Assembly (NCBI GenBank): GCA_000711775.1
Contig: ARYC01001087.1
Location: 1 to 64,000 of the forward strand
Direction: 5' to 3'
DNA length: 64,000 bases
From: Oxytricha trifallax
Taxonomy: Eukaryota > Ciliophora > Spirotrichea > Sporadotrichida > Oxytrichidae
The position numbers and the translations under genes are program-made. Positions 45,920 to 57,498 of this stretch are shown here, one piece after another. The notes beneath the pieces are model-generated. The model made no database searches, was not told where the DNA came from, and worked only from the letters and a program-made list of their open reading frames with translations. Position 1 is the first letter of the stretch. Each line of letters opens with the position of its first letter.

Positions 45920-46700
45920 CCTCTGTAAGTTATCGCTTTCATGCATATTTTAATTGAAAGCTCTTGTAATTTAGTCAATTTGAGATCAATTAATAATTTG
46001 TTTATATCATCTAATGCTTAAGAAGTCTTGCAAAATTTTATTAAATGTTAATTAAGATAACTTAACATACATAAAGTATATTTCTCATTCAATCCTATAC
46101 CAATCTCATATTGGATTAGAAATTTTTATAAATATTTGGATAAATAATTGATTTTTCATAAATAAGAGGGTTATAATATTTGAGGAATTTTACTAACCCA
46201 TTTTATTAAATTATAAAAAATAACGTAAAAAAAAAGATGTTAAGAAGATATTTATTATCTAGAATGGGAAAAACTTTTATCTCAAATAAAACCAAACACA
46301 AACTCATACATTGTACGACAATTCTAAAATAAAAAGTTTAATTTAATAAACATAATTTACTAATTTATAGAAAATTGAGCAAACCAATTTTGATAGATAA
46401 ACACAACAGCTCATCGGAAACATGATTATTTAATTGAATGAAACTTGATTTAATATATTTAACTGAGCTTTCCGCTTACTTTATTTAAATAAATAATGTG
46501 ATAATTATAGCCTATACATAAGAATCAGTAAAATATTCTCCAAATATCATTATTTATGTTCTAGAAATGCCATTTCAAGGAAAATTATGAAAACTCAATC
46601 ATATCATACTCAAACTAGAATAAGTATGAAAACAGTGTGTTTAATGATTAATATAAAATAAATTTAACATGTCACTGTTTAATACTAAAATCGAACCATC
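45920..46700. other. AT-rich spacer
   Basis: Nothing supported. Confidence 0.4.
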
Positions 46701-47300
46701 AATCTTAGTAGTGACGCAGACGTATTTGAGTGAATTGACGAGGCAAATTCCGTGAAGTCGCAGTCATGAAGTAGAAAACTCATAAAAAAACTACTTCGCT
46801 ATTATTAGTATCCTCCTAAAATCAAGATGTTGCCAGTATAATCTGAAAAACATAGCTCGTAGAATTCAACTAGGATAACATGGTGAGGAGAAAAATGCTT
46901 ACCGGTCCCACCTCTGGGAAACATAATCCCTGTCCTTTCACTGTGGTAGCTTCAGCACCCTAACCCGGTGTGGGAGAAAATTCCTTATAGCTGGCTTCAA
47001 TGGTTTTCATCTTCTCACTTTTTAAGGCAGAAATTACCTTAATCCTGCTTCCTATTACCTAGGAAGCTGAACTCAAGGCAGGCAAACTCATCTAATCCCT
47101 AGGAAATCCTTGTGTCCAAGTCCTCTCGAGAAGTGTAGTAGCTGAAAGATTGAACCCCACCGACTTGTCCCTAATGCGTTGCACCCAGCAACCTAGGACT
47201 TAGTATATAGAAAGCTTTATTAGAAAGTCCTAAGTGAGATTGGTACATCACCTAGAAATCAACTTTCTAATTTTTAATTTTGAAAAAAGTACCATTAAAA
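46701..47300 (-). other. GC-richer island, coding strand undecided
   Basis: About 46,890-47,240 is clearly richer in G+C. With only TGA as stop, several frames on both strands are open. The most protein-like are on the minus strand: SRIKVISALKSEKMKTIEAS and FSPTPGQGAEATTVKGQGL, ending at CCG-GTAAGC (possible intron donor near 46,906), and in another phase GGVQSFSYYTSREDLDTRI. On the plus strand an ATG at about 46,899 opens a ~138-codon frame (MLTGPTSGKHNPCPFTVVAS). Probably macronuclear-destined coding DNA; strand and family unknown. Confidence 0.4.
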
Positions 47301-47344
47301 TATATAAGTATATATGAAATTTATTTTAAAAATTTCATACGTTT

Positions 47345-47473
47345 ATGGACAAAATTATTGCCCACATTAATAAAAATAAAAAATTCAGTATTGGGTTTAT
47401 AATGAATGATAAAATTGAGAAGTACATCGATATTAAGCTTTATTATGAGTCCATAGAAATTTTCAATAAGTGA
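47345..47473 (+). CDS. Small frame, 42 residues
   Basis: ATG-to-TGA: MDKIIAHINKNKKFSIGFIM, then NDKIEKYIDIKLYYESIEIF. Preferred over the 71-residue hydrophobic frame on the opposite strand of the same bases. No family recognised. Confidence 0.3.
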   Translation: MDKIIAHINKNKKFSIGFIMNDKIEKYIDIKLYYESIEIFNK

Positions 47474-48300
47474 AACAAAATTTAGTAGCCCATTTATATT
47501 ATATGACAACAAAGTAAATAATTTTGAAGATGACACGGTGATGATAAAGTTAATATTAATATTGAAATTGGAAAAAAATTAAATTATACAAGCTAATTTA
47601 TAAAACTCAATTAACCAAAAATATAATACTTTCTAAGATGTAGCAAATTTTCATTTTAGTTTTCTTTAAATATTCATAAAAAAAATAGCTAGAAAATAAA
47701 ATTAGAAATTAATTAAAAGGATTTGTATGATTTATGTAGAAGTCCAAAAAAATGATTAGTTAACGGTTAAAAATAATTTATTATATTATGGCTATTTATT
47801 AAATAAAGATTAAAAATAAAATGAGAGTATTATCCAAAAATGTAGAGATATTGATATTTAATATAGTAAGATTTATAAAATGACTTCGGGAATTAAATAT
47901 TCATAATTCATATTACATCCCTTTTTTTTCAAAAATTCCTATAATAAACAAGTTTATGAATTCAACTAATAATAATCTCAAGAAAACCAATATATACCCT
48001 AATTCGATCAAGGTATTACAACAGTAAATAAAAATAAAAAGCAAATCATTAAATAATCTCAGAGCAATCCATAAAATTTTTCAATATATTTATCTCACAT
48101 ATGGCAATCCTAGATATATGGGCTTAGATATATAACATGCCTAACTTATATATGCTAGCAGGGTTTTTAACATAATTATAGTTGACCCATCTTATGGGCC
48201 AGTTTCACTTAAAATGCTACTTACGTTTTTAAGCCATCATTACCATTATTTTTTGATTCAGATCTAATGAATATGGCTCTCAATATATTATTTAAACTGA
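47474..48300. other. AT-rich spacer
   Basis: Nothing supported. Confidence 0.4.
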
Positions 48301-48528
48301 TAGCTCTATATAAACTATAGGCAATTAATTACAAGACTCAGCAGATCTGGTATTTCATAAATCACTGTAAGCACAATTAAGTAATTATTTATATCATTCT
48401 GGATATTTGGACAAATTAGAATAAGTCAAAACAAAATTGAGATGTGGTGGATTCTGGTAATGAAATGTAAAAAGAAGATAAAAGCAACCTAGTAAATTTC
48501 ATCTCACATACGCTTTCAATCTCGCTGA
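48301..48528 (+). CDS. Unrecognised coding fragment, 75 codons
   Basis: Open between TGAs. Reads RLSRSGISQITVSTIKQL, FWIFGQIRISQNKIEMWWIL and VMKCKKKIKATQQISSHIR. Trp-containing and basic. It ends 35 bases before a foldback element; another coding-like frame begins just past that element, so both may belong to one gene split by the insertion. No family recognised. Confidence 0.35.
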
Positions 48529-48557
48529 CCTCACTAATCATATTTTTAAGACGAAAA

Positions 48558-49257
48558 CTTATATGTTACAACCGAGATCCCCCCCCCCAGCCCCCCCCAG
48601 TTTCCCCCTTACCCCCCCATACCCCTCCCCACCCCCATTAAAATATCCCATTTCATATCAAATTTTGTATCTACAGGGTGTAAATCGATCTCCTTCTTGA
48701 CATCTCGATTATAGTTTATGAAATATAAATTGAAAAACTTTTTCATATTATTTTTAATGAAAGTAAAATTTTTATATACAATGATACAAAAATATTTTTT
48801 AAAAATTTTTTGTCCCTTAAATCAACTTCATTCGACATAATTCGAAGAAATAGTATGAGTAATTTTTTAAGTTTTTTTTTTTCTTCATTTTTTTATAACA
48901 ATTTTATCCATTACCATTTTTAAAAAATGAAGAAAAAAAAAACTTAAAAAATTACTCATACTATTTCTTCGAATTATGTCGAATGAAGTTGATTTAAGGG
49001 ACAAAAAATTTTTAAAAAATATTTTTGTATCATTGTATATAAAAATTTTACTTTCATTAAAAATAATATGAAAAAGTTTTTCAATTTATATTTCATAAAC
49101 TATAATCGAGATGTCAAGAAGGAGATCGATTTACACCCTGTAGATACAAAATTTGATATGAAATGGGATATTTTAATGGGGGTGGGGAGGGGTATGGGGG
49201 GGGTAGTGGGTGGGGGGTAGGACGGGGGGGGGGGGGATCTTGGTTGTAACACTTATA
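48558..49257. repeat. 6-base target duplications flanking the foldback
   Basis: CTTATA occurs at 48,558-48,563 and again at 49,252-49,257, immediately outside the two tips. Confidence 0.8.
48564..49251. mobile_element. Young foldback element with near-perfect 330-base arms
   Basis: Tips TGTTACAACC and GGTTGTAACA are exact complements, followed by long C-rich (left) and G-rich (right) tracts that differ slightly. Inside these the arms appear identical: for example 48,637-48,895 read inverted at about 48,923-49,180, including AGGGTGTAAATCGATCTCC and AACTTCATTCGACATAATTC. About 25 unpaired bases form the loop near 48,897-48,922. No coding frame. The fresh arms and clear target duplication suggest recent insertion or recent homogenisation. 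Confidence 0.93.
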
Positions 49258-49265
49258 CACAAAGT

Positions 49266-49775
49266 GAATACATTCTCGAAATATTTGCGATAAATGATAA
49301 CCAAAAAGATACTCTTTATTTTAATAGAGAACTAAATTTAACTGCCATTTTTAATTATTTCATTATCCATATATTTATTAATATTAAATATCATACTACT
49401 ACTAAGTCTCAATTTATTTACCTTATTACTTTATCAACTTTGTTTGCCATGGTATTTTTTAATTTATTTAAGTTTTATAAGCAATTTCTGATTGGATATG
49501 ATATATGAAAATAATATGATGCCTAACTTGACATGAAAGGAATTAAGCTATACAAAATAGTGGAAGATTTTTCCATATTTTCAATTTCTCTCTCAATGGT
49601 GAAGTTAACGAGTGTTAAACATCTATCATCAATGATTCTTCCTGGTTTTTTGTTTTACAAATATTAGTTTGGTACCTATTTGGTATTGGAAATACTTGTA
49701 ACAAATAAAATCATGGAATTTAATCTAGGTTATTTCATAAAATTTATCTTTTATAAAGTAATATAAGAATTATGA
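49266..49775 (+). CDS. Unrecognised frame with one internal TGA
   Basis: One phase from just after the foldback to TGA at 49,773: EYILEIFAINDNQKDTLYFN, LSTLFAMVFFNLFKFYKQF, then TGA (49,506-49,508), then DMKGIKLYKIVEDFSIFSIS, VKHLSSMILPGFLFYKYQF, GTYLVLEILVTNKIMEFNLG. Few reassigned Gln codons in the first half. Hydrophobic stretches suggest a membrane protein. No family recognised. Confidence 0.38.
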
Positions 49776-49830
49776 TTTATAATATGAAATTAATTAATTT
49801 AATCAAAAACTTAATATATTAAATAATATT

Positions 49831-50139
49831 CCTATAGATCAGACGCAGGTGGAGGTACAGCACTCACTTAAAATTATAGTGGTCCTACCTGGTAAGACTA
49901 CAGTTGTCACAAGACAGGTGCTGCGTAAGACGACAGGGAGAAGGGACTAAAGACTTGATATTTACGATGACAAAGATGAAGATGACGATGAAGAAGAAGA
50001 CAAGATGTTTTTAGAGAGATTTCCATTTTTGATTAGACTTATAAGTATTATTATTAAAGTTAATTAAATAATTAATAAATTAAAGTTTTCTTATTATATA
50101 TCATAAATGCTCGTCAGACCAGTAGAATTTTGTTTCTGA
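49831..50139 (+). CDS. Coding fragment with acidic tail, ~100 codons
   Basis: GC-richer patch. The best frame reads IDQTQVEVQHSLKIIVVLPG, KTTVVTRQVLRKTTGRRDQR and LDIYDDKDEDDDEEEDKMFL. A second phase (SDAGGGTALTQNYSGPTWQD) is also open over the first 100 bases. The coding region probably ends near 50,020; downstream is AT-rich. Looks like one macronuclear-destined segment. Family unknown. Confidence 0.42.
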
Positions 50140-50177
50140 TTATATAAAGTGATAGTATATACATGCATAAATTTGAT

Positions 50178-50387
50178 ATGTCTCTATCGCTTAGTTGGGA
50201 AAATTTGGCGATATGGAAACGGGACGATAGATTCTCAAGATAGATAAGCCCTTAGACTCAATTTTTTAGGAAAAATCCTCTCCCAAATTAACGTTTTTAT
50301 CTCGGCAGAATGAGAGATTAAATAGGCAATTTTCTAATTGCGTATATCAATAACTGTATAATATCCTATTGCTCAAAAATTCCTTGA
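50178..50387 (+). CDS. Small frame, 69 residues
   Basis: ATG-to-TGA: MSLSLSWENLAIWKRDDRFS, RQISPQTQFFRKNPLPNQRF, YLGRMRDQIGNFLIAY. Basic, Trp/Arg-rich. No family recognised; may be part of the gene to its left. Confidence 0.38.
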
Positions 50388-52752
50388 GGATCTTTGAAGT
50401 AGTCCTTGTTTTTTTTTAAATTATGTATACTTGTGAGTATTGTAGTACATCTTAAAAGTTTAATCCTTATTTAATTTATCTCAAAAGAATTTAAGCAATA
50501 ATGTTAAAGTAAATCGAGATCTAACATTAATGTGAACTTTATATATTTTTAATTTTTTTTTATTAAAAGTAATTTTAATAAAAATAAGGATATCTGTTAC
50601 CAGATTTAGTTCAAATTACTAAATATAATAGTTATAATTGAAAAAAACTAAAGAGATAATTATAAAATTACTTGTAGTATAAGTTTGCCTGATTTTTGTG
50701 ATAGTATCATATAAAGAAGGTTATAAACATCTTAAATTTTCTAAAAACTTAGGAATAGATTTTGACATTCTTCACCTCTAGCTTTCTCATTCAATTATGC
50801 TTGTCAATCATATTTTTTTGTCATTTCAATTCCAAGTTTCAATAAATTTCCTTTGATCATAGATCAGACTGGGCTAACCTAATAAAGTGTAGTTTGGCAC
50901 TTCATCTCCCTTGGTAGATTACTTTAATTTGTTTTGTTATCTGACTTTTCTAACTTTTTATTAAAAAATCTCCATCTTTTATAACTGAGATGCATTTGCT
51001 TGACTATCTATATTAATTTAATTGTCAATTATTATATTGCATTAAACTATTTGCAAAAGTCTTCTTACATTTAATATGAAATTTTACTTTTAAATAAGTT
51101 AGCACATTAAGATTTGATTGATGAAATTCAATTAATTTTGTTTCAATACAAGGAGGAATTAAGATAATAAAATAAAAACCAAGCTAACTCGAATAAGACT
51201 TCACAGCGCTAAGCGTCTGCCAAGATTTTAATATCCTAAAACAAAATGTATTAATTATACATATCAATAAAATAATTATAATTCAATAAATCACTCAAGA
51301 TATGTATGATAAATAGATCTATTTGTATTTATTAATGTTTCGACTGAAGCTATCTTATTGAGATAAAAATATACTTACATTAATAATAACAGAACTAAGT
51401 TAAAAGACTGTAAATAACAGAGTTATCCAAAGAAATTATCCATTAATAAAAAGAGTGTTTTAAACAATTTCATTAAATATGCGTGGGATTAGTGATGAGA
51501 AATAAATTGAAGGATCAATGATAGAACCTGCTGTGTCTATTCAAAATGATTGTAGTATTATGATTATGCTTTACATTGAATAATTATTTCAATTAATATG
51601 ATAAATTTTATACTTATTCTTTAAAACAAATTTATAAATTAAATTATTGTATATATTTTCTAAAATTGAAATAAGTAATAAATTTGCTAGTAAGAGAGCC
51701 ATATTCACTTTGGAATCTTATTGCATAATAGAAATGCAAAAAACTCTAATTTATTTTAAATTTCAATAATACAATAATATATAATTGAGCAAATTTAACT
51801 CCACGAAATTTATACTTATATGAAGCCATATAAATCAGTAAAAATTCGAATAAATCTTTACAAGTGTCTGGCTTCTTAGCAATCATAGAGCAGCTGATAA
51901 TTTCATTGTGTTAAATGTCTCTTTCGTTTATATAAAATATACAAAGAAAAGCTTATTAATATAAATCAGTTTATAAATTCGTCATTATATTCATTAAAAT
52001 AATGTTATTTTACTTGTTGATAATGCAAAATTTCCAATTAAGAATAAATATTAATTTATTAAAACAGTCTATAAACGTTAGTTAAATATGCTCACAATAG
52101 GAAACTTTTTATAATCCAGATCTTCTAAGTAAACATAAAGATGCCAGTTATAATTCTAAATAATCAACTTTATTGTAAAAGAAATTAAAAATGATAATTC
52201 TATGATTCACCCAGGAAACTTTTTAACATTAGCGATACCATTGGGTCTCAGAGAAGTTAGGACTAGATTTTACTGCTATTAATTTATTAAAATGTAACTT
52301 TAATTATATTTCACTAGAAAAAAGGAATGCTTTCATTATTTATTTTTGGATAATTAAAAACTTAATGCTTATATTAAATTTATCTACAAAGACTAAAAAT
52401 GCTTAAAATAAAAGTAAAAACACATAGAATGAATAATAAATAATTAGAGAGTAAAATAAAACATATAAAGCCAAAAGTCAGAGAAGAACTTAGTCATAGC
52501 CGTTCGGATAATCGATCATTTGGCACAGGAAATTTTAGGAATACCAATTTCCCAAATCTGCTAAATTATTCTTGAACATGAGAAGATGCACATGACATTT
52601 AACCTAAAACTTGAATTAATTATACTATATATTGAGAGAAAGGTATTGGAGCACAAAAAAAGAAAGAGGTGTGAGAAGCGATTTGGAGAGACAAATATTA
52701 ATTAATCTGGCATTTGTTTTCAGCCCATAACGACTAATAGGAAAACTTAGCA
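50388..52752. other. Long AT-rich stretch
   Basis: Nothing supported over 2.3 kb. From about 52,490 the sequence becomes richer in purines and leads into the next coding-like piece. Confidence 0.35.
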
Positions 52753-53208
52753 ATGATAGCAAAATTGGGTTTCAGATCTGAATGTGAAGGAAGATTTGTG
52801 GAAAATATGTCTGAAGTAGAAGGCTCTAATATTAATGGGAACATCCAACAGAAAAATTAAAATTAGATGATCACTGAATAGAATATACTACCAAGATGCT
52901 AATGAGAACAATAAGGAAAATAATGAGAAATAAAAACACTAAGAGGAAAGTCTGAAAAAGAAAGATTAAGAAAACAAAGTATATGCCAGGAAAGTTATAG
53001 AACTTTTAGTAAAAAAGCAGGGAGCCACCTCGATCTATTTGATTTAAGGATCCAAATATTGTTAAATCTAAGTGACTTAATAAAATAAGTAAATATATTT
53101 AATATTTTTATTCTTAGAAGATGATTTTTATACCCTTTAAGTTAATAGGTTAATAAATGACACATTTTGTCAAAAGCATTCAAATCTCATTGTTTATTGA
53201 TTATTCTT
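52753..53208 (+). pseudogene. Charged coding fragment with a phase change
   Basis: ATG at 52,753: MIAKLGFRSECEGRFVENMS, EVEGSNINGNIQQKNQ to a TGA near 52,897. A second phase takes over with DANENNKENNEKQKHQEES, KKKDQENKVYARKVIELLVK and KQGATSIYLIQ, open to 53,208. Highly charged, probably coiled coil. An indel near 52,880 would join the two. No family recognised. Confidence 0.35.
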
Positions 53209-53342
53209 CTTCGAAGCGAAGGATAAGCTTTTCTTCTAGCTTGCGTTAATTTATACTTCTTCACCTCCAGTTTCAAACTTTTATGACATCCATTATTTTA
53301 TTCAGCTTACTTATATTCTTTAAGTATTACTAAACTATATAT

Positions 53343-53699
53343 TCATCTTTTGGAGTCTTAGATATCTTGTAACATCCCTAAATTTGAATAATTACCCAGT
53401 CCATGAAATATTTTTTATATTGTTATTTAAACTTACTGAAATAATTATTCCATGTATTCCTTTTTGTGTTTACCAAAATCTACGATTTTACAATGAATCG
53501 TTTTTATGAATCTTTTTTTACGATTTTTATTCCGTTATTATTTACAAACTCCTGGTTTTATTAAAAGATTTTGGCTATTTGAGTTAAAATTCTTTCCAAT
53601 AAGCGGTTGAATAGAGAGTATTTTCAGTGTTGTGGTTTTCTGGAAACAATCAAAAAATTTCCATTCTTCATTTATTTCTTTATGGTTCTTTAATATCTT
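53343..53699 (-). CDS. Unrecognised frame, 118 codons, minus-strand cluster
   Basis: Minus-strand open run: NHKEINEEWKFFDCFQKTTT, KILSIQPLIGKNFNSNSQNL, KKRFIKTIHCKIVDFGKHKK and GLGNYSNLGMLQDIQDSKR to TGA at 53,343. Upstream on the same strand (53,700-53,950) other phases read MHLEEYLTIDREPKMFIERI and KLMNLIDLKEVNETFQI. The pieces at 53.3-56.0 kb all point the same way and may be one fragmented gene. Confidence 0.45.
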
Positions 53700-54374
53700 T
53701 CATTATTGTACTTATTCTTTCAATAAACATTTTGGGCTCTCTGTCTATTGTCAAATATTCTTCTAAATGCATTCATACTCTTTATACTTGATCTTGGGCA
53801 ACATGCTATCATCACCATTTTTTTCTTGGCATATGCTTTATAGTAAAAAATTCTGCAATTATTTAAAAAGTTTCATTAACTTCTTTTAAATCGATTAGAT
53901 TCATGAGCTTCACTTGGTATACCTGCTTTCATAATGAACTGTCTTCATTCATGTTTGTCTAACTCATTTCTATGATTATTGGACTATTTAGTTTTCTTGA
54001 TTGGATTTGTTTTTCTAATCTTCATTTAATTCTCTTATAACAATTGCTAATAGTGAATTAATAAATAATAATTTTATAGAATTATTATATAGCTAAATGA
54101 AAATTAACTATAAGAACATCTTATTTATTAAAACAAATCAATAAAATTACTAATGAAGGACATCATGACATAATTAATCCTCGGAATCAGAAATACATTA
54201 GAATTTTAATTCAATTCTTCACAAACTGTAAACAGGTGGTTTCTCCTAAAAAATAATAACTCAGGATTTTATATATTTACTGAAACTTTTGTTTGTGTGG
54301 TTGTTCCACCAGGATCTGTCAACATTTTTAAATAATGTTTTCATGCTATTATTAATCAATTTCATTTAACTTAA

Positions 54375-54707
54375 TCAATACAAATTATTTTTTTTTTATA
54401 ATTTTTTTTTATATTCTTAGTGCCGCCTTATCTCTACTTCTATCTCAGTGATTTAATCTAACCTCTTGTCACTTTTCCTAAAATTCCCGATTTTTTGTTT
54501 TGATATTTCTATTCTTATAATCTCTCTAATCCTTTAATTTCCGCCTCTCTTTTTTTAAAAAATAGAATTTAGTAAGTGATAAATAAAAATTTAGCTTTAA
54601 AGAAGAATAAATCTACCAAATTAATCAAAATTAATGATTTTACTCAACTATTCTCTCACTATATGTTTGATGTTCAATTCTTCTTAATTATATTTAGTTT
54701 TTTCATG
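54375..54707 (-). CDS. Unrecognised frame, 110 codons
   Basis: Minus strand: EELNIKHIVREQLSKIINF, then RGGNQRIREIIRIEISKQKI, GNFRKSDKRLDQITEIEVEI and RRHQEYKKKLQ, ending in TGA at 54,375. The last 50 codons are basic/acidic helical sequence of convincing composition. No ATG. Member of the minus-strand cluster. Confidence 0.42.
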
Positions 54708-54812
54708 TCAAATTCGTTATCTATTATTATCATTAACTACTCTGAATAATTTTATGATTTGTTAGGTGATATTCATGTTTCTCTTGATGTGTTACCCTAT
54801 TGACTAACCATA

Positions 54813-55196
54813 TCATATTTGTTTTGATTTCTATCTGTTCTCGATTACATTTGTCAATTAATCTGTCACTTTTATTAGTTTCTAGAATAATTATAAATAT
54901 AAGGATTATAGGTGATTTAAAGAATTTAATAATTTTAATAGGGTTATTTCTAACAGAAAATGGAAAGAAACATTATTACATTATTTTGTTTTGTTATTTC
55001 CCCATTCACCTATATAAATATATTCATTAGCGTACCAAAATTGTTGTTTGTAACCTCTTGAGCTCTGTCTACGAAATCTCTTTCTAAGTCTGCAAAAATT
55101 CATACTAAAAAGTTTTTCCCTTAAAAAATAAGAAATTAAGATTTGATTTTGTAACTTAAACTTTGATTAGTGTAGCTGTTCCATTATCGTCGTCAT
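54813..55196 (-). CDS. Hypothetical protein, 127 residues
   Basis: Complete minus-strand ATG-to-TGA frame, starting MTTIMEQLHQSKFKLQNQ (a second ATG lies four codons in). Then MNFCRLRKRFRRQSSRGYKQ, QFWYANEYIYIGEWGNNKTK, SFHFLLEITLLKLLNSLNHL and LIKVTDQLTNVIENRQKS. Strongly basic N-terminal half, helical C-terminal half. No family recognised. Confidence 0.48.
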
Positions 55197-55683
55197 TAAA
55201 ACCGTTTTTATATAAATAAATAAACTTCTCTATTCATTTATTTTTTAAATAATTTCTATCATAATTCTTGTTGGCCTCCTGCTCTGTTGATTATGTTGCA
55301 GTTCTTAAGGTGGTTTTGTGTCAACTATTGTTTTAACCCCCACCAATATGATTATTAATTTGAAATAAAATAAATATTTTAAGAATTCGATCAATAATAA
55401 ATGAAAACAATAAGTCAATATCATAAAATTGTAAATCTAAAATATTTTCATTATCTCTCCATGTTTCTTTTAAAATATCCCCATTTGCTAATCTGAATAG
55501 TCTTCACCATTTTTTTTAGTTTCTTTCTAAAGTGTTTGTCAATCCCCAAAGTCTCTCTTACCATGTGCAAGCCTTGTTTAATAAAAATGTAGTCGTCGAT
55601 AGAGAGGTCACTTATTTTAAGTTAATAGTGCACTCATTCTACATCTATCATTACTTTTCTCTACTAATTGAGAATTAAATAAT

Positions 55684-55989
55684 TCAGTTGATTTTAGTCT
55701 TGGTGGTCTGCTCCCTGATTCAGATTAGCAAACCTACTATATTATTATCATCGTTTTAGTTGTTAAACATATCTGCTATTTCACCGCATCAATCTATATC
55801 ACCGACTGCTTCATCACCTTAATCTTTCAAGCCGCTTTCTTCATCCGTAATGTCGAACGAGTTTTTTAGTTTTAACTTAATTTTAATGAAATGCTTCATA
55901 ACTTTTGAAAATATTGCCCAACCTCGTTACCATACCCAGCCTTAAATTTATTATGAGATATGTCTACCTCTATAATCGATTTCTTCAAT
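55684..55989 (-). pseudogene. Coding fragment with internal TGAs
   Basis: Minus strand: EEIDYRGRHISQQIQGWVWQ, FDITDEESGLKDQGDEAVGD, then TGA (55,789-55,791), then CGEIADMFNNQNDDNNIVGL, a second TGA, and IREQTTKTKIN to TGA at 55,684. The acidic central part is clearly protein-like, so the internal stops look like lesions in one reading frame. Family unknown. Confidence 0.42.
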
Positions 55990-57156
55990 TAAAAAACTAA
56001 ATATTATGATGATATATTATATTCGAAAAATACGAATGAAAGCAATATCAACGAAATTCTATAATTTATCAAACTTACTAGCATTTTATGAGGCAGTCTT
56101 AGGGTCATCATATTTATTGAAGCTTGTAATTTAATAATAATTGATTGAAAGTATATATACTAATTCCTCATTACACACAATACATACATATTTTTCTAAT
56201 TACTGCAAACCAATGCAAACAAATTCTTGATAGTGATTGAAATAACGTAAAATTACTTTATCACCATATATTCTAGTAAAGATTAAAACAACTAAATTGT
56301 TGGTACTTCAACCTACTAAATTTGTTTTAGTAATGTTAAAGTCTAGGTATGCCAACGATATCATACATTTTTTATGACATTTCTGCTTCCTAGCGTACTA
56401 CAAATAATATTCCAAAACAAATTAACATACACCTTGTACCCCATCTTGTTCCATTCTTATTATAAATAAAAAAAATTATTTATTTTTTAATAAATAAAAC
56501 TTTACAATGAATAAAAATTACGAAATCTTCAATAAATAACAGTAAAAATAACTAAAAACAATTTTCTAATATTTTTAATGATATAGATTTACCTATTATT
56601 ATGTATTTATTAATATCAAGATTGGAATTCAATTATATTCACAGATTATCATCGTCACCAAGTTATTTTATTTCTGCAAAATATTAATTGTCAAAATTTT
56701 TGCGCATGATTTATTTACTACTTATCAACGCATTTAATTGAATGAACATTTTAATAGAGAAATCCAAATTTTACTTAATAAACTTTAAATAATTTAATAA
56801 TTATGTACTTTGTCTCTTACCATATATCAGGCTAAATTTTTCATTAAAATTGGTATTTAAAATATTTTAGGTATTGATGTGATTGTAAAATGCTCTGAAT
56901 GAAGCAAGCTGCAGTTGTGTAACCTTTTCTTATTATTAATTAACATTACATTATACTACCGCCAAATAAATAAGAGTTTAAGAGTTAAATAAATGTTTTA
57001 AATCATATAATTGCCTGATTATAGTTGGTATAGCATAGCAGAAAAAAGAAAGATATAAAAAGATGGACCGATAATACTAAAGTACATATAATATATAATA
57101 GAGTTTAAGGCATTTACGCTTGAATAAAGTTGATGAATTTAAGATAAATTACTTGA
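55990..57156. other. AT-rich spacer
   Basis: Nothing supported. Confidence 0.35.
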
Positions 57157-57492
57157 AGTTTTTTATATTTTTTTAATAAGATTTCATGTGCATCTGTGGT
57201 AAATCGAGATGACAGCTAATTTGTGATTATTCCTCTTTGCAGCTTTTTTCACATATGCAATTTCACTGCTACGTTTCTTTGCTAATTCAATTAGACAAAT
57301 AATATATTAATTTTAAGGCTTCATATCATTAATGTCTAAACATTAAGCACCATTATTTGTGAACAAATTCGTAGTCTTGTTTTAATCCTCTATATTATTC
57401 TATAAATCGAGAAATCTTCAACCTTAATTAATGAGGTTTATATTATAGCTTAAGTCTTGCCTTTCAAGAGAATCAGTTTGCAGGTAAGCTGA
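57157..57492 (+). CDS. Unrecognised frame, 111 codons
   Basis: Open between TGAs: NKISCASVVNRDDSQFVIIP, CSFFHICNFTATFLCQFNQT, NVQTLSTIICEQIRSLVLIL, IEKSSTLINEVYIIAQVLPF. Cys-containing, hydrophobic repeats broadly like the 33-kb gene. Another frame begins seven bases after its stop in a different phase. Confidence 0.42.
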
Positions 57493-57498
57493 CAATGA

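Noticed and set aside
47321-47536. 71-residue minus-strand frame
   Set aside because: The plus strand over the same bases has an ATG-to-TGA frame of more protein-like composition.
48560-49251. C/G homopolymer tracts as telomere or telomere-addition sites
   Set aside because: They lack the T4G4 rhythm and lie inside the tips of a palindromic element with a target duplication.
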